Below, one piece after another: positions 52,162-60,430 of a DNA stretch of 64,000 bases. The stretch is from JAFGRU01 sp016934985 (GTDB lineage Bacteria; Desulfobacterota; Desulfuromonadia; Desulfuromonadales; JAAYDE01): the NCBI GenBank assembly GCA_963665045.2, contig CAXXJQ010000006.1, positions 434,001 through 498,000 of the forward strand, read 5' to 3'. Positions within the stretch are counted from its first letter, which is position 1. The number at the start of each line of letters is the position of its first letter. Below the pieces are notes generated by a model. The model was not told the origin of the DNA and made no database searches. It saw only the letters and a list, made by a program, of their open reading frames with translations. A program made the position numbers and the translations under genes.

Positions 52162-53544
52162 CTACTCCGGTTCGCTCGAACCAAGAGTAATTGCGGCGGC
52201 GAATTTCGGGTACTGATCTCCAAGAGCAGCCACCATATCGCGCAGATGGGACGCATATCTGTAGTGCGCTCCGGTTCCGGTGCGTAGTTCTGCTTCGTAT
52301 ACGAATTTGTCCAGCATTGTTGTGTGTTCAAAGTGGAATTGGGACCCCAAAAGGATCCAGGCGGGGTAGCTTGGGCTTCCTTGTGCAAGTGAAGAACGGC
52401 ATGTATTCGTCGATTGATCACCAAGTTGAGTGAATCGCTTGTCTAGTTCCGTGCCCGCAGGGAGTTGGTCACTGGCGAAATAAAATCCCTGAGGAATAAG
52501 AGGGCAATATTTTTGACCAGTTCGGTGCCGGTTCAGGTCCCGAATCTCAGCGATAGCAACGGCTGTCCAAGCAAATCGAACCGAGGTGCGACATCCTGCC
52601 ATGCCGACATTCGCGTAACGGTTGTCATGGTCTTGGAGGGCTTCAATCAGATCTGTTTCTGAAATACCTGTTGGTGGATATATTTCTATGTTTGGTTGGC
52701 ATGGAGTTTCGCCTGAGGGTATGTCGTTCTCAATCGCCGCCTTGACAATTGAATCAAACTCGGCTTGGTGACCAGCCACGAAAGAAGTTTTGCGTTCAGC
52801 GTGTTTAACCATTCGCGGCGCGGTTAGTTCAAGTTCCTCTCTAATTTTCTTACCCAGCAAGTTCGCTTCGGGGAGCCAATGGGACAACAAATTCTGGCAA
52901 AGCTGTATCCAGCCTCTTGACGACATAAAAAGCATCATGTTTGTTTTGGCAGCCACAGGAAGAAAATAGCGGGAACGATCAAAAGCGTAATTTCTTTTCA
53001 TACGCGCGACCTGCTTCCGGGCTTTCTCGCTTGAGTCGTCAAGGATACTATTTGGGATATTGGTTAGTTTGGGATTCTCTGTGCCCACCCTCTCCCACAA
53101 CTCCAAAGCCGAGCCATAAGCATCAAAGCAGTCGTCCATGAAACGGTACCACTCATTGTGCTTGTTTTCAGGAAGGCCGAATAGGGACGGGTCAACAAGG
53201 CCTGATCTATCAAGCTTGATATATCTGGTTGAGGACTCCTGCCCCCCTGCTGTTGGACACCAACTCCAGATGAGATATGCCAGGAAGATTGAAAGGTCGT
53301 CGATGAACATGGACACCGGAACCATGTCCGCGATGGACTGGTGCCCATAGTCAATCATCTTGAAGATGCCATCAACCGATTTGTCCAGATTATCAGGGTC
53401 AATTTTGGCCAGGATTGCTTCCAGACCCTCATTATTGCGTGAGTACCGTGCCCCACATGCCGCCAGGAGTTCTGGCGTTAGCGCTGGGCGGCCAGCAGCC
53501 TTGGCAAATTCTGTTGGTAAAATTGAAACATTTGTCACTTGCAT
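52162..53544 (-). CDS. thyX: ThyX-like flavin-dependent thymidylate synthase with two ThyX-type halves
   Basis: A 460-residue protein related to flavin-dependent thymidylate synthases, about twice the normal length. Canonical ThyX carries R-H-R-x-x-S-x-N-E-x-S-x-R-Y. The N-terminal half has WCPTAGGQESSTRYIKLD (about 95-112), keeping the E-S-S-T-R-Y end but not R-H-R. The C-terminal half has DLNRHRTGQKYCP (about 341-353), keeping R-H-R but not the rest. It may thus be a fused pair in which each half supplies part of one active site. It may make dTMP or act on another pyrimidine. It lies upstream of the Z1 operon, separated by a terminator. Confidence 0.8.
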   Translation of the reverse strand: MQVTNVSILPTEFAKAAGRPALTPELLAACGARYSRNNEGLEAILAKIDPDNLDKSVDGIFKMIDYGHQSIADMVPVSMFIDDLSIFLAYLIWSWCPTAGGQESSTRYIKLDRSGLVDPSLFGLPENKHNEWYRFMDDCFDAYGSALELWERVGTENPKLTNIPNSILDDSSEKARKQVARMKRNYAFDRSRYFLPVAAKTNMMLFMSSRGWIQLCQNLLSHWLPEANLLGKKIREELELTAPRMVKHAERKTSFVAGHQAEFDSIVKAAIENDIPSGETPCQPNIEIYPPTGISETDLIEALQDHDNRYANVGMAGCRTSVRFAWTAVAIAEIRDLNRHRTGQKYCPLIPQGFYFASDQLPAGTELDKRFTQLGDQSTNTCRSSLAQGSPSYPAWILLGSQFHFEHTTMLDKFVYEAELRTGTGAHYRYASHLRDMVAALGDQYPKFAAAITLGSSEPE

Positions 53545-53616
53545 GGTTTTTGGGTTCCTCTTGAGCTACCAAACGATAGCAATTTGATTTTGATGAGTTG
53601 ACATAGCCTATCCAAT

Positions 53617-53645
53617 AAAAACCAGGGCCATTCCCCGGTTTTTCT
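53617..53645. repeat. Palindromic repeat of the AACC-GGGG family
   Basis: AAAACCAGGG-CCATTC-CCCGGTTTTT, with terminator form on the plus strand. Related copies are at 54179-54206 and, inverted, within 44701-44742 and 45674-45715. Confidence 0.55.
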
Positions 53646-53695
53646 GTCCCCCCACTTCCGCACCTGCGGAATACAGGGCTGCGAAACAAGTCACT

Positions 53696-54154
53696 TCAAA
53701 ACCCGGATTCTTTCCCTGTCATCTCTTCGATATCGATCTTGATGACGGCGGTATTGCCCAGCGCCCTTTCGGTGTATTCATGCCCACGATCCGAATATTG
53801 GCGCATGATGATGTCCAAAGCTTTTCGTTTCGATTCCGGATCGTCAATGAAGGACGCTTTTCCGAAACCAATCACGCTGCGGTATTTCATCCCCCATTCA
53901 CAGGCCTCGCCGGCTTCAATCACCTGATAGTCCGAATCAAACTCAAAACAGACAGCATGGTTGTTCCTGAGGATGTCGATCTTTTTCCCTTCCCGCGCGC
54001 AATGCAGGTACAGGGTGTTGTTCTCGTAACCAAAGCACAGGGGCACCACGTATGGACGATTATCACAGGCCATCCCCAACCTGCAGACACGCGAGCTGAG
54101 GATGACCGCTTCAATGGCGGCCCTGTCGACAATTTCCTTTTCTTTGCGCCTCAT
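53696..54154 (-). CDS. Pyridoxamine 5'-phosphate oxidase-like flavoprotein
   Basis: A 152-residue split-barrel flavoprotein of the PNPOx-like / NimA type. It begins MRRKEKEIVDRAAIEAVI and has the typical strands CRLGMACDNRPYVVPLCFGY and NTLYLHCAREGKKIDILRNN, followed by VCFEFD. The residues match FMN-binding family members that reduce small molecules or bind F420/FMN. The substrate is unknown. It stands between two palindromic repeats and is probably monocistronic. Confidence 0.88.
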   Translation of the reverse strand: MRRKEKEIVDRAAIEAVILSSRVCRLGMACDNRPYVVPLCFGYENNTLYLHCAREGKKIDILRNNHAVCFEFDSDYQVIEAGEACEWGMKYRSVIGFGKASFIDDPESKRKALDIIMRQYSDRGHEYTERALGNTAVIKIDIEEMTGKESGF

Positions 54155-54178
54155 TTGAATGTGAAGTCTCCTGCCACC

Positions 54179-54206
54179 GAAACCAGGGGCGCTCCCCGGT
54201 TTTTCT
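54179..54206. repeat. Palindromic repeat of the AACC-GGGG family
   Basis: GAAACCAGGGGCGCTCCCCG followed by GTTTTTCT. The stem AACC-GGGG / CCCC-GGTT has a T-run on the plus strand. Confidence 0.55.
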
Positions 54207-54217
54207 GTTCAATCATC

Positions 54218-54634
54218 TCAAAAACACTCATTTTCAGAGCTATCATCCCCTGCCCCAACCGGTGGAACACTTCTCTGCCAGCAGATAAACCTTTCGACGC
54301 CAGTGGAACTCATGGCCTGCGTAAGCACCTCGCTATCGAAGCCGGGCAGCTTCTTCAACGCGGCCAGCAGCTTATCCACCCCTTCCGCACCCTGCGGAAT
54401 GGACATAGCCGACGGACCAAGGAACGCTGTGAGCACGATGTACACATCACTGACCAAAGTATCCCCACTTCCGGTGAGAACCGCGACCTCGGCGAGATCA
54501 TCCCAGTGCATGAACTCCTGGGCGCCGTCCGACCCGAAATGGATTATGGACGCGCCGGTGATGACAACCCGATCGGCCTTCTTTTTGAACCCCAAAAAAG
54601 TCAACAGGCTCCTCAAAAGATCTAACAGGCTCAT
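54218..54634 (-). CDS. Hypothetical protein in operon with alaX
   Basis: A 138-residue protein I do not recognise. A hydrophobic N-terminus (MSLLDLLRSLLTFLGF) precedes a likely soluble beta domain with ADRVVITGASIIHFGSDGAQ, MHWDDLAEVAVLTGSGDTLV, YIVLTAFLGPSAMSIPQGAE and a helical KLLAALKKLPGFDSEVLTQA. The last block resembles the end of proteins of the type 'L--LP-FD-E---A'. It starts three bases after the alaX stop, so the two are co-translated. Confidence 0.7.
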   Translation of the reverse strand: MSLLDLLRSLLTFLGFKKKADRVVITGASIIHFGSDGAQEFMHWDDLAEVAVLTGSGDTLVSDVYIVLTAFLGPSAMSIPQGAEGVDKLLAALKKLPGFDSEVLTQAMSSTGVERFICWQRSVPPVGAGDDSSENECF

Positions 54635-54637
54635 GAT

Positions 54638-55300
54638 TTATCCGTCTCCCGGGACAAGATAAATATCCACCCGCTCTTTTCCTTTGCCGATGTTAACCCT
54701 CTTCAACCGGATATTTCCCACTTCGCCGGTCCGCTTCAAATGCGTACCCCCACAGGGGACCCTGGCAAAGCCCGCCACCTCCCAGTATCTCTGCTCTTTC
54801 TCCTGATCGCTGAAAGCGCTGATGATTTCGGCATCCGTCCGGACAATGGCCTGGACCTCAGCGCTGACCTCGGGCAGCAGCGGGGTAATGCTCTGCGGCC
54901 AGACAAAATCGAGCCGCGCCTTGTCTTCGGCGATATGGGCGCCGATCTTTTCCGTCCCCTGCAGCTTCCTGTACATGATCTCCAAAACCAACTCCGCGGC
55001 AAAATGAAGGGGCATCAAGCGGTAGCGCCGCGGCCAGTCGATGCGGATGGTGACCTCCTGGTCTTTTTCCAGGCCATGGTCTTCCGCCAGGGTGTAGGAG
55101 ATCTCTTTACCCTCCTTGGCAGCCTCGACAACCGGCAAACCGCCAATGGTGCCGGCGTCGCTCTCCTGTCCGCCGGAAAAGGCAAAGAAGATGGTTTCGT
55201 CAACCCATACGCGCGGGCCGTCGGCGGCAACGATACGCGTTTCCAGGGTGGTCTGATAGGGATCGGCCCAGAACAGTTTTTTTGTCATGGTTGCCATCAT
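54638..55300 (-). CDS. alaX: AlaX-type alanyl-tRNA editing protein
   Basis: A 220-residue stand-alone editing factor that removes Ser or Gly wrongly attached to tRNA-Ala. The N-terminal beta part has DETIFFAFSGGQESDAGTIG, corresponding to the F-x-x-x-G-G-G-Q-x-x-D-x-G motif. The zinc site is normally H-x3-H and C-x3-H: here LHFAAEL has Glu in place of the second His, while CGGTHLKRTGEVG is intact. The change is visible in the DNA near 55005. It leads the small operon with the 138-residue gene. Confidence 0.9.
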   Translation of the reverse strand: MMATMTKKLFWADPYQTTLETRIVAADGPRVWVDETIFFAFSGGQESDAGTIGGLPVVEAAKEGKEISYTLAEDHGLEKDQEVTIRIDWPRRYRLMPLHFAAELVLEIMYRKLQGTEKIGAHIAEDKARLDFVWPQSITPLLPEVSAEVQAIVRTDAEIISAFSDQEKEQRYWEVAGFARVPCGGTHLKRTGEVGNIRLKRVNIGKGKERVDIYLVPGDG

Positions 55301-55566
55301 CAGGATTCAGGGCCAAGGCAGGAATGCCTGGGCACCCTCGAGACTGGCCGGATTATCGAAACATCGGTGACGGCAACCCGCTTCGGCCTCTTTTCAAAAC
55401 AAAGAAAATCAAACATATCCATACGTTATTTACCCACCTGGCATTTTCACAGGTTCTTTAAAAACCCAACGACACGGTTGCCGCGAGCCACTCGATAAGC
55501 CACAAATGTTGCATCTGGGGTCAGGTCTTTGAATTAAACAATATATGGCTCAAGATGCCGTATTTA
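55301..55566. other. Intergenic stretch, nothing recognised
   Basis: About 265 bases between alaX and the DUF5661 gene, without gene, repeat or clear terminator. Confidence 0.4.
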
Positions 55567-56013
55567 TTAGACGAGCTTCTTTAATTGTGCTGCAACGGCT
55601 TGATTCAGGGCATTCTGCGCCTCTATGAGCTTTTTGTACTTAGACTCTATTTTTGCGGGGTTCCGGGACAATATGGCCTTCAATAAATCACCTTCAATTT
55701 CAGCCACATCTATCCTGCGATAGTAATCCATGGTTTCTTTCAGATGGGCGATGACAATTTTGCCCGTTAAAACGGGATGATTGTTCGTCACATTGGCATC
55801 CTCGAAGCGGGTCCCGTGTTCAAGTTCGACCTCCAGGCCCATTCTGAAATCCTCAAGAGGAATCTCCATGGCTTGCGTATTGACTATTTCAAGAATCCTG
55901 GCCGCTTCTTCATCCGAAACAACGGCTTCCGTTTTTTCAGACCAATCACTCAACCCGAGTTCCTGACAGACTTTTTTTACCTCTTCAACAGTCACATACT
56001 CCTTCAGCTTCAT
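55567..56013 (-). CDS. DUF5661 family protein
   Basis: A 148-residue soluble protein. The block FRMGLEVELEHGTRFEDANV, then NNHPVLTGKIVIAHLKETMD with DYYRRID, is typical of DUF5661 proteins, seen in phages and bacteria and of unknown function. The C-terminus is helical and Lys-rich. The start at 56013 has AAGGAG at normal distance; an extension to 56040 is less likely. It is followed by no close gene on this strand. Confidence 0.75.
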   Translation of the reverse strand: MKLKEYVTVEEVKKVCQELGLSDWSEKTEAVVSDEEAARILEIVNTQAMEIPLEDFRMGLEVELEHGTRFEDANVTNNHPVLTGKIVIAHLKETMDYYRRIDVAEIEGDLLKAILSRNPAKIESKYKKLIEAQNALNQAVAAQLKKLV

Positions 56014-56106
56014 AATTTTCTCCTTGTTGTAAGGACCCAACGACTTGGGTTAATGGACGTAAAAAAGCGAATCTTTCAGGCGTCCTTTTGATTGGGTTGC
56101 CATAGC

Positions 56107-56319
56107 CTAACTCTTTTTTTTCTTTGATTTGAAAGCAAAATAACTGCTCAGCAACCAACTCAGCAGCATTCCTATCAACACCAGTACCAGGATCAGCAAG
56201 GCCAAGGACATGGTCAGCGACCAGAACAAAAACTGGATTTTTACCGCCGCCGCATTTTGAATGATAAAGATAAGTACCAGACAGACCACGATAAGACTGG
56301 CTGTGAGCTTGAGATTCAT
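56107..56319 (-). CDS. LapA-domain (DUF1049) small membrane protein
   Basis: A 70-residue protein with two transmembrane helices (LTASLIVVCLVLIFIIQNAA and the MSLALLILVLVLIGMLLSWL region) and a basic Lys-rich C-terminus. The I-I-Q-N...V-x-F-L-F-W-S-L pattern between the helices is the LapA/YciS signature. E. coli LapA works with LapB in controlling LpxC and lipopolysaccharide synthesis; no lapB is next to this copy. GAGGGTGAAC precedes the ATG. Confidence 0.9.
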   Translation of the reverse strand: MNLKLTASLIVVCLVLIFIIQNAAAVKIQFLFWSLTMSLALLILVLVLIGMLLSWLLSSYFAFKSKKKKS

Positions 56320-56425
56320 CGTTCACCCTCTTTTTTATTCTTCGCACGAGGAATGGTTCTAATCATAACGCCGTCTATTTCCCTGCAGGCCAAAAAAAAC
56401 AGGGGGGCCCTCCTGTCTCCCGGCA

Positions 56426-57127
56426 TCAGGGTTCATTGCCCAGGCAATAATTCACGATACTTTCAGCGTGAATCGCCGTGGTGTTGAGGAAAGGGATGCC
56501 AAAAGCGTCCCGGTCGAGTATCAGGGGCAGCTCGGTGCAGCCGAGGATGACGGCGTCAATACCGTGCCGGTCGATCATATTCTTCACTATGGCCAGCAAT
56601 TCCTGACGCGTCGAGTCCTTGATGATCCCCAATTCAATTTCGGAAAACAAGCGCTGGTGGATAAGCTCCCGCTCTTCCTGTTCGGGCACGAAAACCTCCA
56701 TGCGACCTTCCGTGAACGGCTTGATGTAAAAATCGGCTTCCATGGTCAAGCTTGTCCCCATCAAGCCGAGTTTCTTCAAACCCAGGCGCTGCGCTTTTCT
56801 GCAGGTTGCCTCGACAATGCTCAGCAGGGGCAGCGCTGCCCTGGAACTGACCTCCCCGAAAACGATATGCGGCGTATTGGAGCCGATAGCGGCAAAATCC
56901 GCCCCGGCACGCTGAAGCGCCGTCACCTTGTCCAAAAGCCAGGCCGTGAGATCATCCCACCTTTGGCCGTTGACAAGCTCCATAAGCTCGGCCAGATTGG
57001 CGCTGTAAATGATGATCTCGGGATAACCGGACTCCGCCTGTTTTTCATGAAAGGCCCCGGTAATCAGCCTGTAGTAGTCAAGGGTCGATTCCGGGCCAAT
57101 GCCGCCGATAATGCCGATCTTTTTCAC
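56426..57127 (-). CDS. Aspartate/glutamate racemase family protein
   Basis: A 233-residue cofactor-independent racemase-like enzyme. It begins MKKIGIIGGIGPESTLDYYR, the family signature. The second active-site cysteine is present in VILGCTELPLIL. At the first position (usually A/S-N-T-x-H with a nearby Cys or Thr) it reads IGSNTPHIVF. That is the YgeA/RacX-like asymmetric form, often with broad or low activity on amino acids. No neighbouring gene specifies the substrate. Confidence 0.9.
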   Translation of the reverse strand: MKKIGIIGGIGPESTLDYYRLITGAFHEKQAESGYPEIIIYSANLAELMELVNGQRWDDLTAWLLDKVTALQRAGADFAAIGSNTPHIVFGEVSSRAALPLLSIVEATCRKAQRLGLKKLGLMGTSLTMEADFYIKPFTEGRMEVFVPEQEERELIHQRLFSEIELGIIKDSTRQELLAIVKNMIDRHGIDAVILGCTELPLILDRDAFGIPFLNTTAIHAESIVNYCLGNEP

Positions 57128-57193
57128 TCAAATCACCCCGTTATTCCTCATCGTGCCTTGCGCCCCTGCCCAGAACTCAACACCATGGATTAT

Positions 57194-57694
57194 TTATGGA
57201 TTTACCCTTTTTCCCAGGATTGACAGACTGTATTCCTTGCCGTCCATCTCGGCTACATCCGGGAGCTTTCCCCACTCCTCGAAGCCCAGGGACCTGAACA
57301 GCCTGATGCTGGGCCCGTTGTGCGAAAACACGAAAGCGACGACCGTCTTGAGGTCCAGCTGCCGGGTCATCGCCAGGGCCTCGGTCAGAAGGGCCCGGCC
57401 AAGCCCCTGGCCTCTGCATTCGGGTGCAATGTAAACGCTTATCTCGGCGGTGTGGTCGTAAGCGGCCCGGCCGTAAAAGGACTGAAAGCTCACCCAGGCG
57501 ACGACCCGGTTGTCTTGTTCGTGGACGAGGAGCGGCCGCCTGGCGGGAACATGCTGCCGGAACCACTCCAACCTCGATTCGACGGTCACCTCGACCGTGT
57601 CTGCCGTAGCCAGTCGGCCCGGAATGGTGGCATTGTATATGGACACAATGGCCGGCAGATCGCTCTCGATTGCAATACGCATTTCCTTACCCAC
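57194..57694 (-). CDS. GNAT-family N-acetyltransferase (phosphinothricin-type)
   Basis: A 166-residue acetyl-CoA-dependent acetyltransferase. The opening IAIESDLPAIVSIYNATIPG and the acetyl-CoA loop YIAPECRGQGLGRALLTEAL are characteristic, and ending SIRLFRSLGFEEWGKLPDVA matches the phosphinothricin/methionine sulfone acetyltransferase subgroup. The natural substrate may be an amino acid analogue. It is 66 bases upstream of the racemase gene on the same strand, and the two may be co-transcribed. Confidence 0.9.
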   Translation of the reverse strand: MGKEMRIAIESDLPAIVSIYNATIPGRLATADTVEVTVESRLEWFRQHVPARRPLLVHEQDNRVVAWVSFQSFYGRAAYDHTAEISVYIAPECRGQGLGRALLTEALAMTRQLDLKTVVAFVFSHNGPSIRLFRSLGFEEWGKLPDVAEMDGKEYSLSILGKRVNP

Positions 57695-57743
57695 CCGTCA
57701 AGACGCCGTCACCAAAACCGGAGCGGCTCCATCACTTTCTTTT

Positions 57744-58538
57744 TCACTCCGAGCAGAATCCCGGCACGGTTTCAGACAATTTCAGGCCGCGGGCTTCCGC
57801 CAGGGTCACATCCAGGGCAGGTTTCGGCTCGCCGAAATTTCGACTGTACTCTCTGATCTTGGTGACAAAAACCGAGACGGTAGGGTCATAATAATCCTTG
57901 GCCGCCTTGGCGTTGCTGCAGTAGTAATTGCGCATGCTGGTGTGGGTAAGAAGGCGGTCATCGCGGCCTATGGCCAAAATTTTCCGGGTCGGAACCTTGG
58001 CCAGTTTCAGCCAGCCGTAAATATCCTTCATCGTCTCTTTTTCGTCGTCTGTCGCATTACCGTCATTAAAATCCACCCATTCGAGCATGCCCGACAGATC
58101 ATTCGCGGCCACCGACTCCAGCCCGGCGAAGGGAATCACGAGCCGCAGGAACAGGCAATCGCGGTCCGGGGCATTTTCGCCCAAAGCGGTGCAAAGCGCC
58201 GCACCTTTCTCGGCAGTCTGGAACAGATCATTAACAACTTCGGCGCTTCCGCTTTTCCAGTAGGCCGTCGACGCTATGCGATAGAAGGCGATAGCGTCCG
58301 CCTGGTTTCCCTGGGCCGCCACCAGGGCATCGGCCTCCTGTTCGGCGTCGCCCGCCAGGCCGATCAGATAGGCCGCCGCCCCCGCCTGATCTCCGGGACG
58401 CACTTCGACCAGCAGGCGGGTCAATTCATTGTCGGTGCGGATGAGATCTGTCGCACGCCGGACATCCTGAACAGAAACACAACCCGCCAGCAGAAAGACC
58501 ATAACACCGCTGATGGCCCAGTAAATATTTTTTTTCAT
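57744..58538 (-). CDS. Lipoprotein of the unknown envelope cluster
   Basis: A 264-residue lipoprotein with signal peptide and lipobox MKKNIYWAISGVMVFLLAGC. The mature part is helical, with repeated Ala/Asp-rich stretches (ADLIGLAGDAEQEADALVAA-like, TAYWKSGSAEVVNDLFQTAE) and four further Cys (CTALGENAPDRDC, YYCSN, FCSE), which could form disulfides in the periplasm. No family is recognised; TPR-like packing is possible. It starts nine bases after the 620-residue gene, so it belongs to the same operon. Confidence 0.78.
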   Translation of the reverse strand: MKKNIYWAISGVMVFLLAGCVSVQDVRRATDLIRTDNELTRLLVEVRPGDQAGAAAYLIGLAGDAEQEADALVAAQGNQADAIAFYRIASTAYWKSGSAEVVNDLFQTAEKGAALCTALGENAPDRDCLFLRLVIPFAGLESVAANDLSGMLEWVDFNDGNATDDEKETMKDIYGWLKLAKVPTRKILAIGRDDRLLTHTSMRNYYCSNAKAAKDYYDPTVSVFVTKIREYSRNFGEPKPALDVTLAEARGLKLSETVPGFCSE

Positions 58539-58547
58539 GGCAGCCTC

Positions 58548-60410
58548 CTATACGGACAGGGTTTTGATAATTTGTTGGGCCGTGGGCAACTTTCCGCTGG
58601 CCAGAACGCTGCCGATGAATTCCTGAAGCACCATCAACAGCCCCTCGCTGCCGAATTTTTCCGGCTTGGCCGAGGCCTGGTCCAGAAGCAAGCGCAGCAG
58701 TTGGCCGGGCAGCTCGGGCTCCGTGGTAATGGCCGTGACATTGCCGGCCAGACTATGGAGGACAACCTCCAGGGCGGCTTCCAGGGTTTCACCAAAGAGC
58801 AGGGAATTCCCGGTCCTGCCGCCTGCGGCCCAGGCATCGCCGGCCGTGTTCAAAATCGACTTGACGACCTTCACTGCCAGGGCGCCTTCCTGGTCCTCCA
58901 CGGACAGCCCGAACAGGCGGCCGGGATTGGCCGCGGCTTTCTGGGCGGCTACAGCGACGATCATCGTCCATTCGTCGGCTGACAAAAGGAGGTTGTCATC
59001 TTCGGCCATGGCCTCGGCCATTCCGGCAATGATCGACTGAACCTCGCTGCGCCGGATGCCGAGCATGCCGGGAGTCCGGGCCACCTGGGTCAGAACCACC
59101 CGGCCAAGTTCAAAGAGCTGGCCGCTGCTGAAGGATTTCAGTGCGCCCTTGGGCAAACCGTCGGCATCGAGGTTATTGAGGGCGTCAGAAAGCCCGGTTG
59201 TGACTTGCACCAGGGCCGTCAGAGCGACTTTTTCCCAGGGCTCATCAGGATTAAGCTTCAATAAGGCGGGCGCGTTCTCCCCCACCACTTCGAGAGCCAT
59301 GGCGGCAAGGGCCGCCCCGACCGGCCCCTCGAAAACAGGATTGCCTCGCAAGGTTGCCGCAGCACCGCTTAAAAGCTCCTGCAGCAGCTTGACCTTGGCC
59401 GAGTTGTCAACCCCGGTGAACAGTTCCGGACGCTCCACCGCGACACCGAGACAGGCCTGATAGAGATGAATAACGCCCTGCTCGCTGAAGACATCGACGA
59501 TGCTGCCACCGTGAGTGGTTACCTTGATCTGTTCGAACAGCGCCGCTGTTACCGCCCCCAGCGCCTTGTCATCCCCGAAGTTTTTCCCCAGGTAGGTTTC
59601 GGTGTTTTCCGCGAGAAGCCGGAAGGCAGCTTCGGCCGAGGGCCCTGCCAGGGCATCGACGAGATCACGATAGACGAGCTGCTCGGCGATTGAGGCGGGG
59701 AGGCTGTCGACAATGGGTTTCGTGACGCCTGTTAACAGCTTGGCGATATCCTCGTCCTTGAATACCACTGAAGCGTTGTTCGAGAGGGTACCCAGCCCGG
59801 CCCGCAAGAAGATGCCCAGGACCCGATCGGCAAAGTCAGTCCTGGGCCCGAATGCCGTCACATCATCCGGCAGCAGGGTTGACATGTTGGTGGCAAAAGC
59901 GGCAATCAATTTTTCGCCCCGGCTGCCAACCCCCAGGATCGCCGGGTTTGCTCCGACAAACTCCAGCCCGATGTCCGTCAGGGTCAAGGCCATGCGGATC
60001 AGGGGACTTGGCGGCTTGCGCTCTTCGCGCCACTGCTCGACCATGCGGCCGGCGGCCAGCATCCTGGCCTCATATTTGGCGCTGTTTTCATCCTTACCGT
60101 ACTTGATCAACTGGAGCTTCGCCTTGTGCTCCAGCATGATGGCATAAGCCTCGTCAATCACTTCCGGCCGGGTGGTTTTGAGCTCCTGGTTTTCACCATC
60201 CCATATGGCGGACAATATCGGGGCACTGCTGGCAAGCTGGGCGTTCTCGGTGAGAAATTGGGCCAGTTGAACCGGCCTTGATCCTGTCGGAAGTTCCAGG
60301 TCCGGCAGGAAGATCTTGCGGTCACGGGCCTGCTCTCCGTACAGGTTGGCGCCTGCCTGGGCGGCCCTCAGGGTTGCCTGAATTCCAAAAGCGAGTATTA
60401 CCGGATCCAT
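58548..60410 (-). CDS. 620-residue helical protein of the unknown envelope cluster
   Basis: I do not recognise this protein. It has a weakly hydrophobic N-terminus (MDPVILAFGIQATLRAAQAG) but no clear signal peptide or helix long enough to be sure of a membrane anchor. The sequence is Ala/Leu-rich and probably entirely helical, with regularly spaced segments such as LGTLSNNASVVFKDEDIAKL, AALAAMALEVVGENAPALLK and VALTALVQVTTGLSDALNNL that suggest repeated helical units (HEAT- or armadillo-like). It lies between a coiled-coil membrane protein and a lipoprotein, all on the minus strand with 9- to 20-base gaps. Confidence 0.8.
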   Translation of the reverse strand: MDPVILAFGIQATLRAAQAGANLYGEQARDRKIFLPDLELPTGSRPVQLAQFLTENAQLASSAPILSAIWDGENQELKTTRPEVIDEAYAIMLEHKAKLQLIKYGKDENSAKYEARMLAAGRMVEQWREERKPPSPLIRMALTLTDIGLEFVGANPAILGVGSRGEKLIAAFATNMSTLLPDDVTAFGPRTDFADRVLGIFLRAGLGTLSNNASVVFKDEDIAKLLTGVTKPIVDSLPASIAEQLVYRDLVDALAGPSAEAAFRLLAENTETYLGKNFGDDKALGAVTAALFEQIKVTTHGGSIVDVFSEQGVIHLYQACLGVAVERPELFTGVDNSAKVKLLQELLSGAAATLRGNPVFEGPVGAALAAMALEVVGENAPALLKLNPDEPWEKVALTALVQVTTGLSDALNNLDADGLPKGALKSFSSGQLFELGRVVLTQVARTPGMLGIRRSEVQSIIAGMAEAMAEDDNLLLSADEWTMIVAVAAQKAAANPGRLFGLSVEDQEGALAVKVVKSILNTAGDAWAAGGRTGNSLLFGETLEAALEVVLHSLAGNVTAITTEPELPGQLLRLLLDQASAKPEKFGSEGLLMVLQEFIGSVLASGKLPTAQQIIKTLSV

Positions 60411-60430
60411 AATCCCTCCTATCTCATCTG

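Noticed and set aside
57510..58982. 490-codon plus-strand open frame across three minus-strand genes
   Set aside because: It crosses gene borders on the opposite strand and has no ribosome-binding site.
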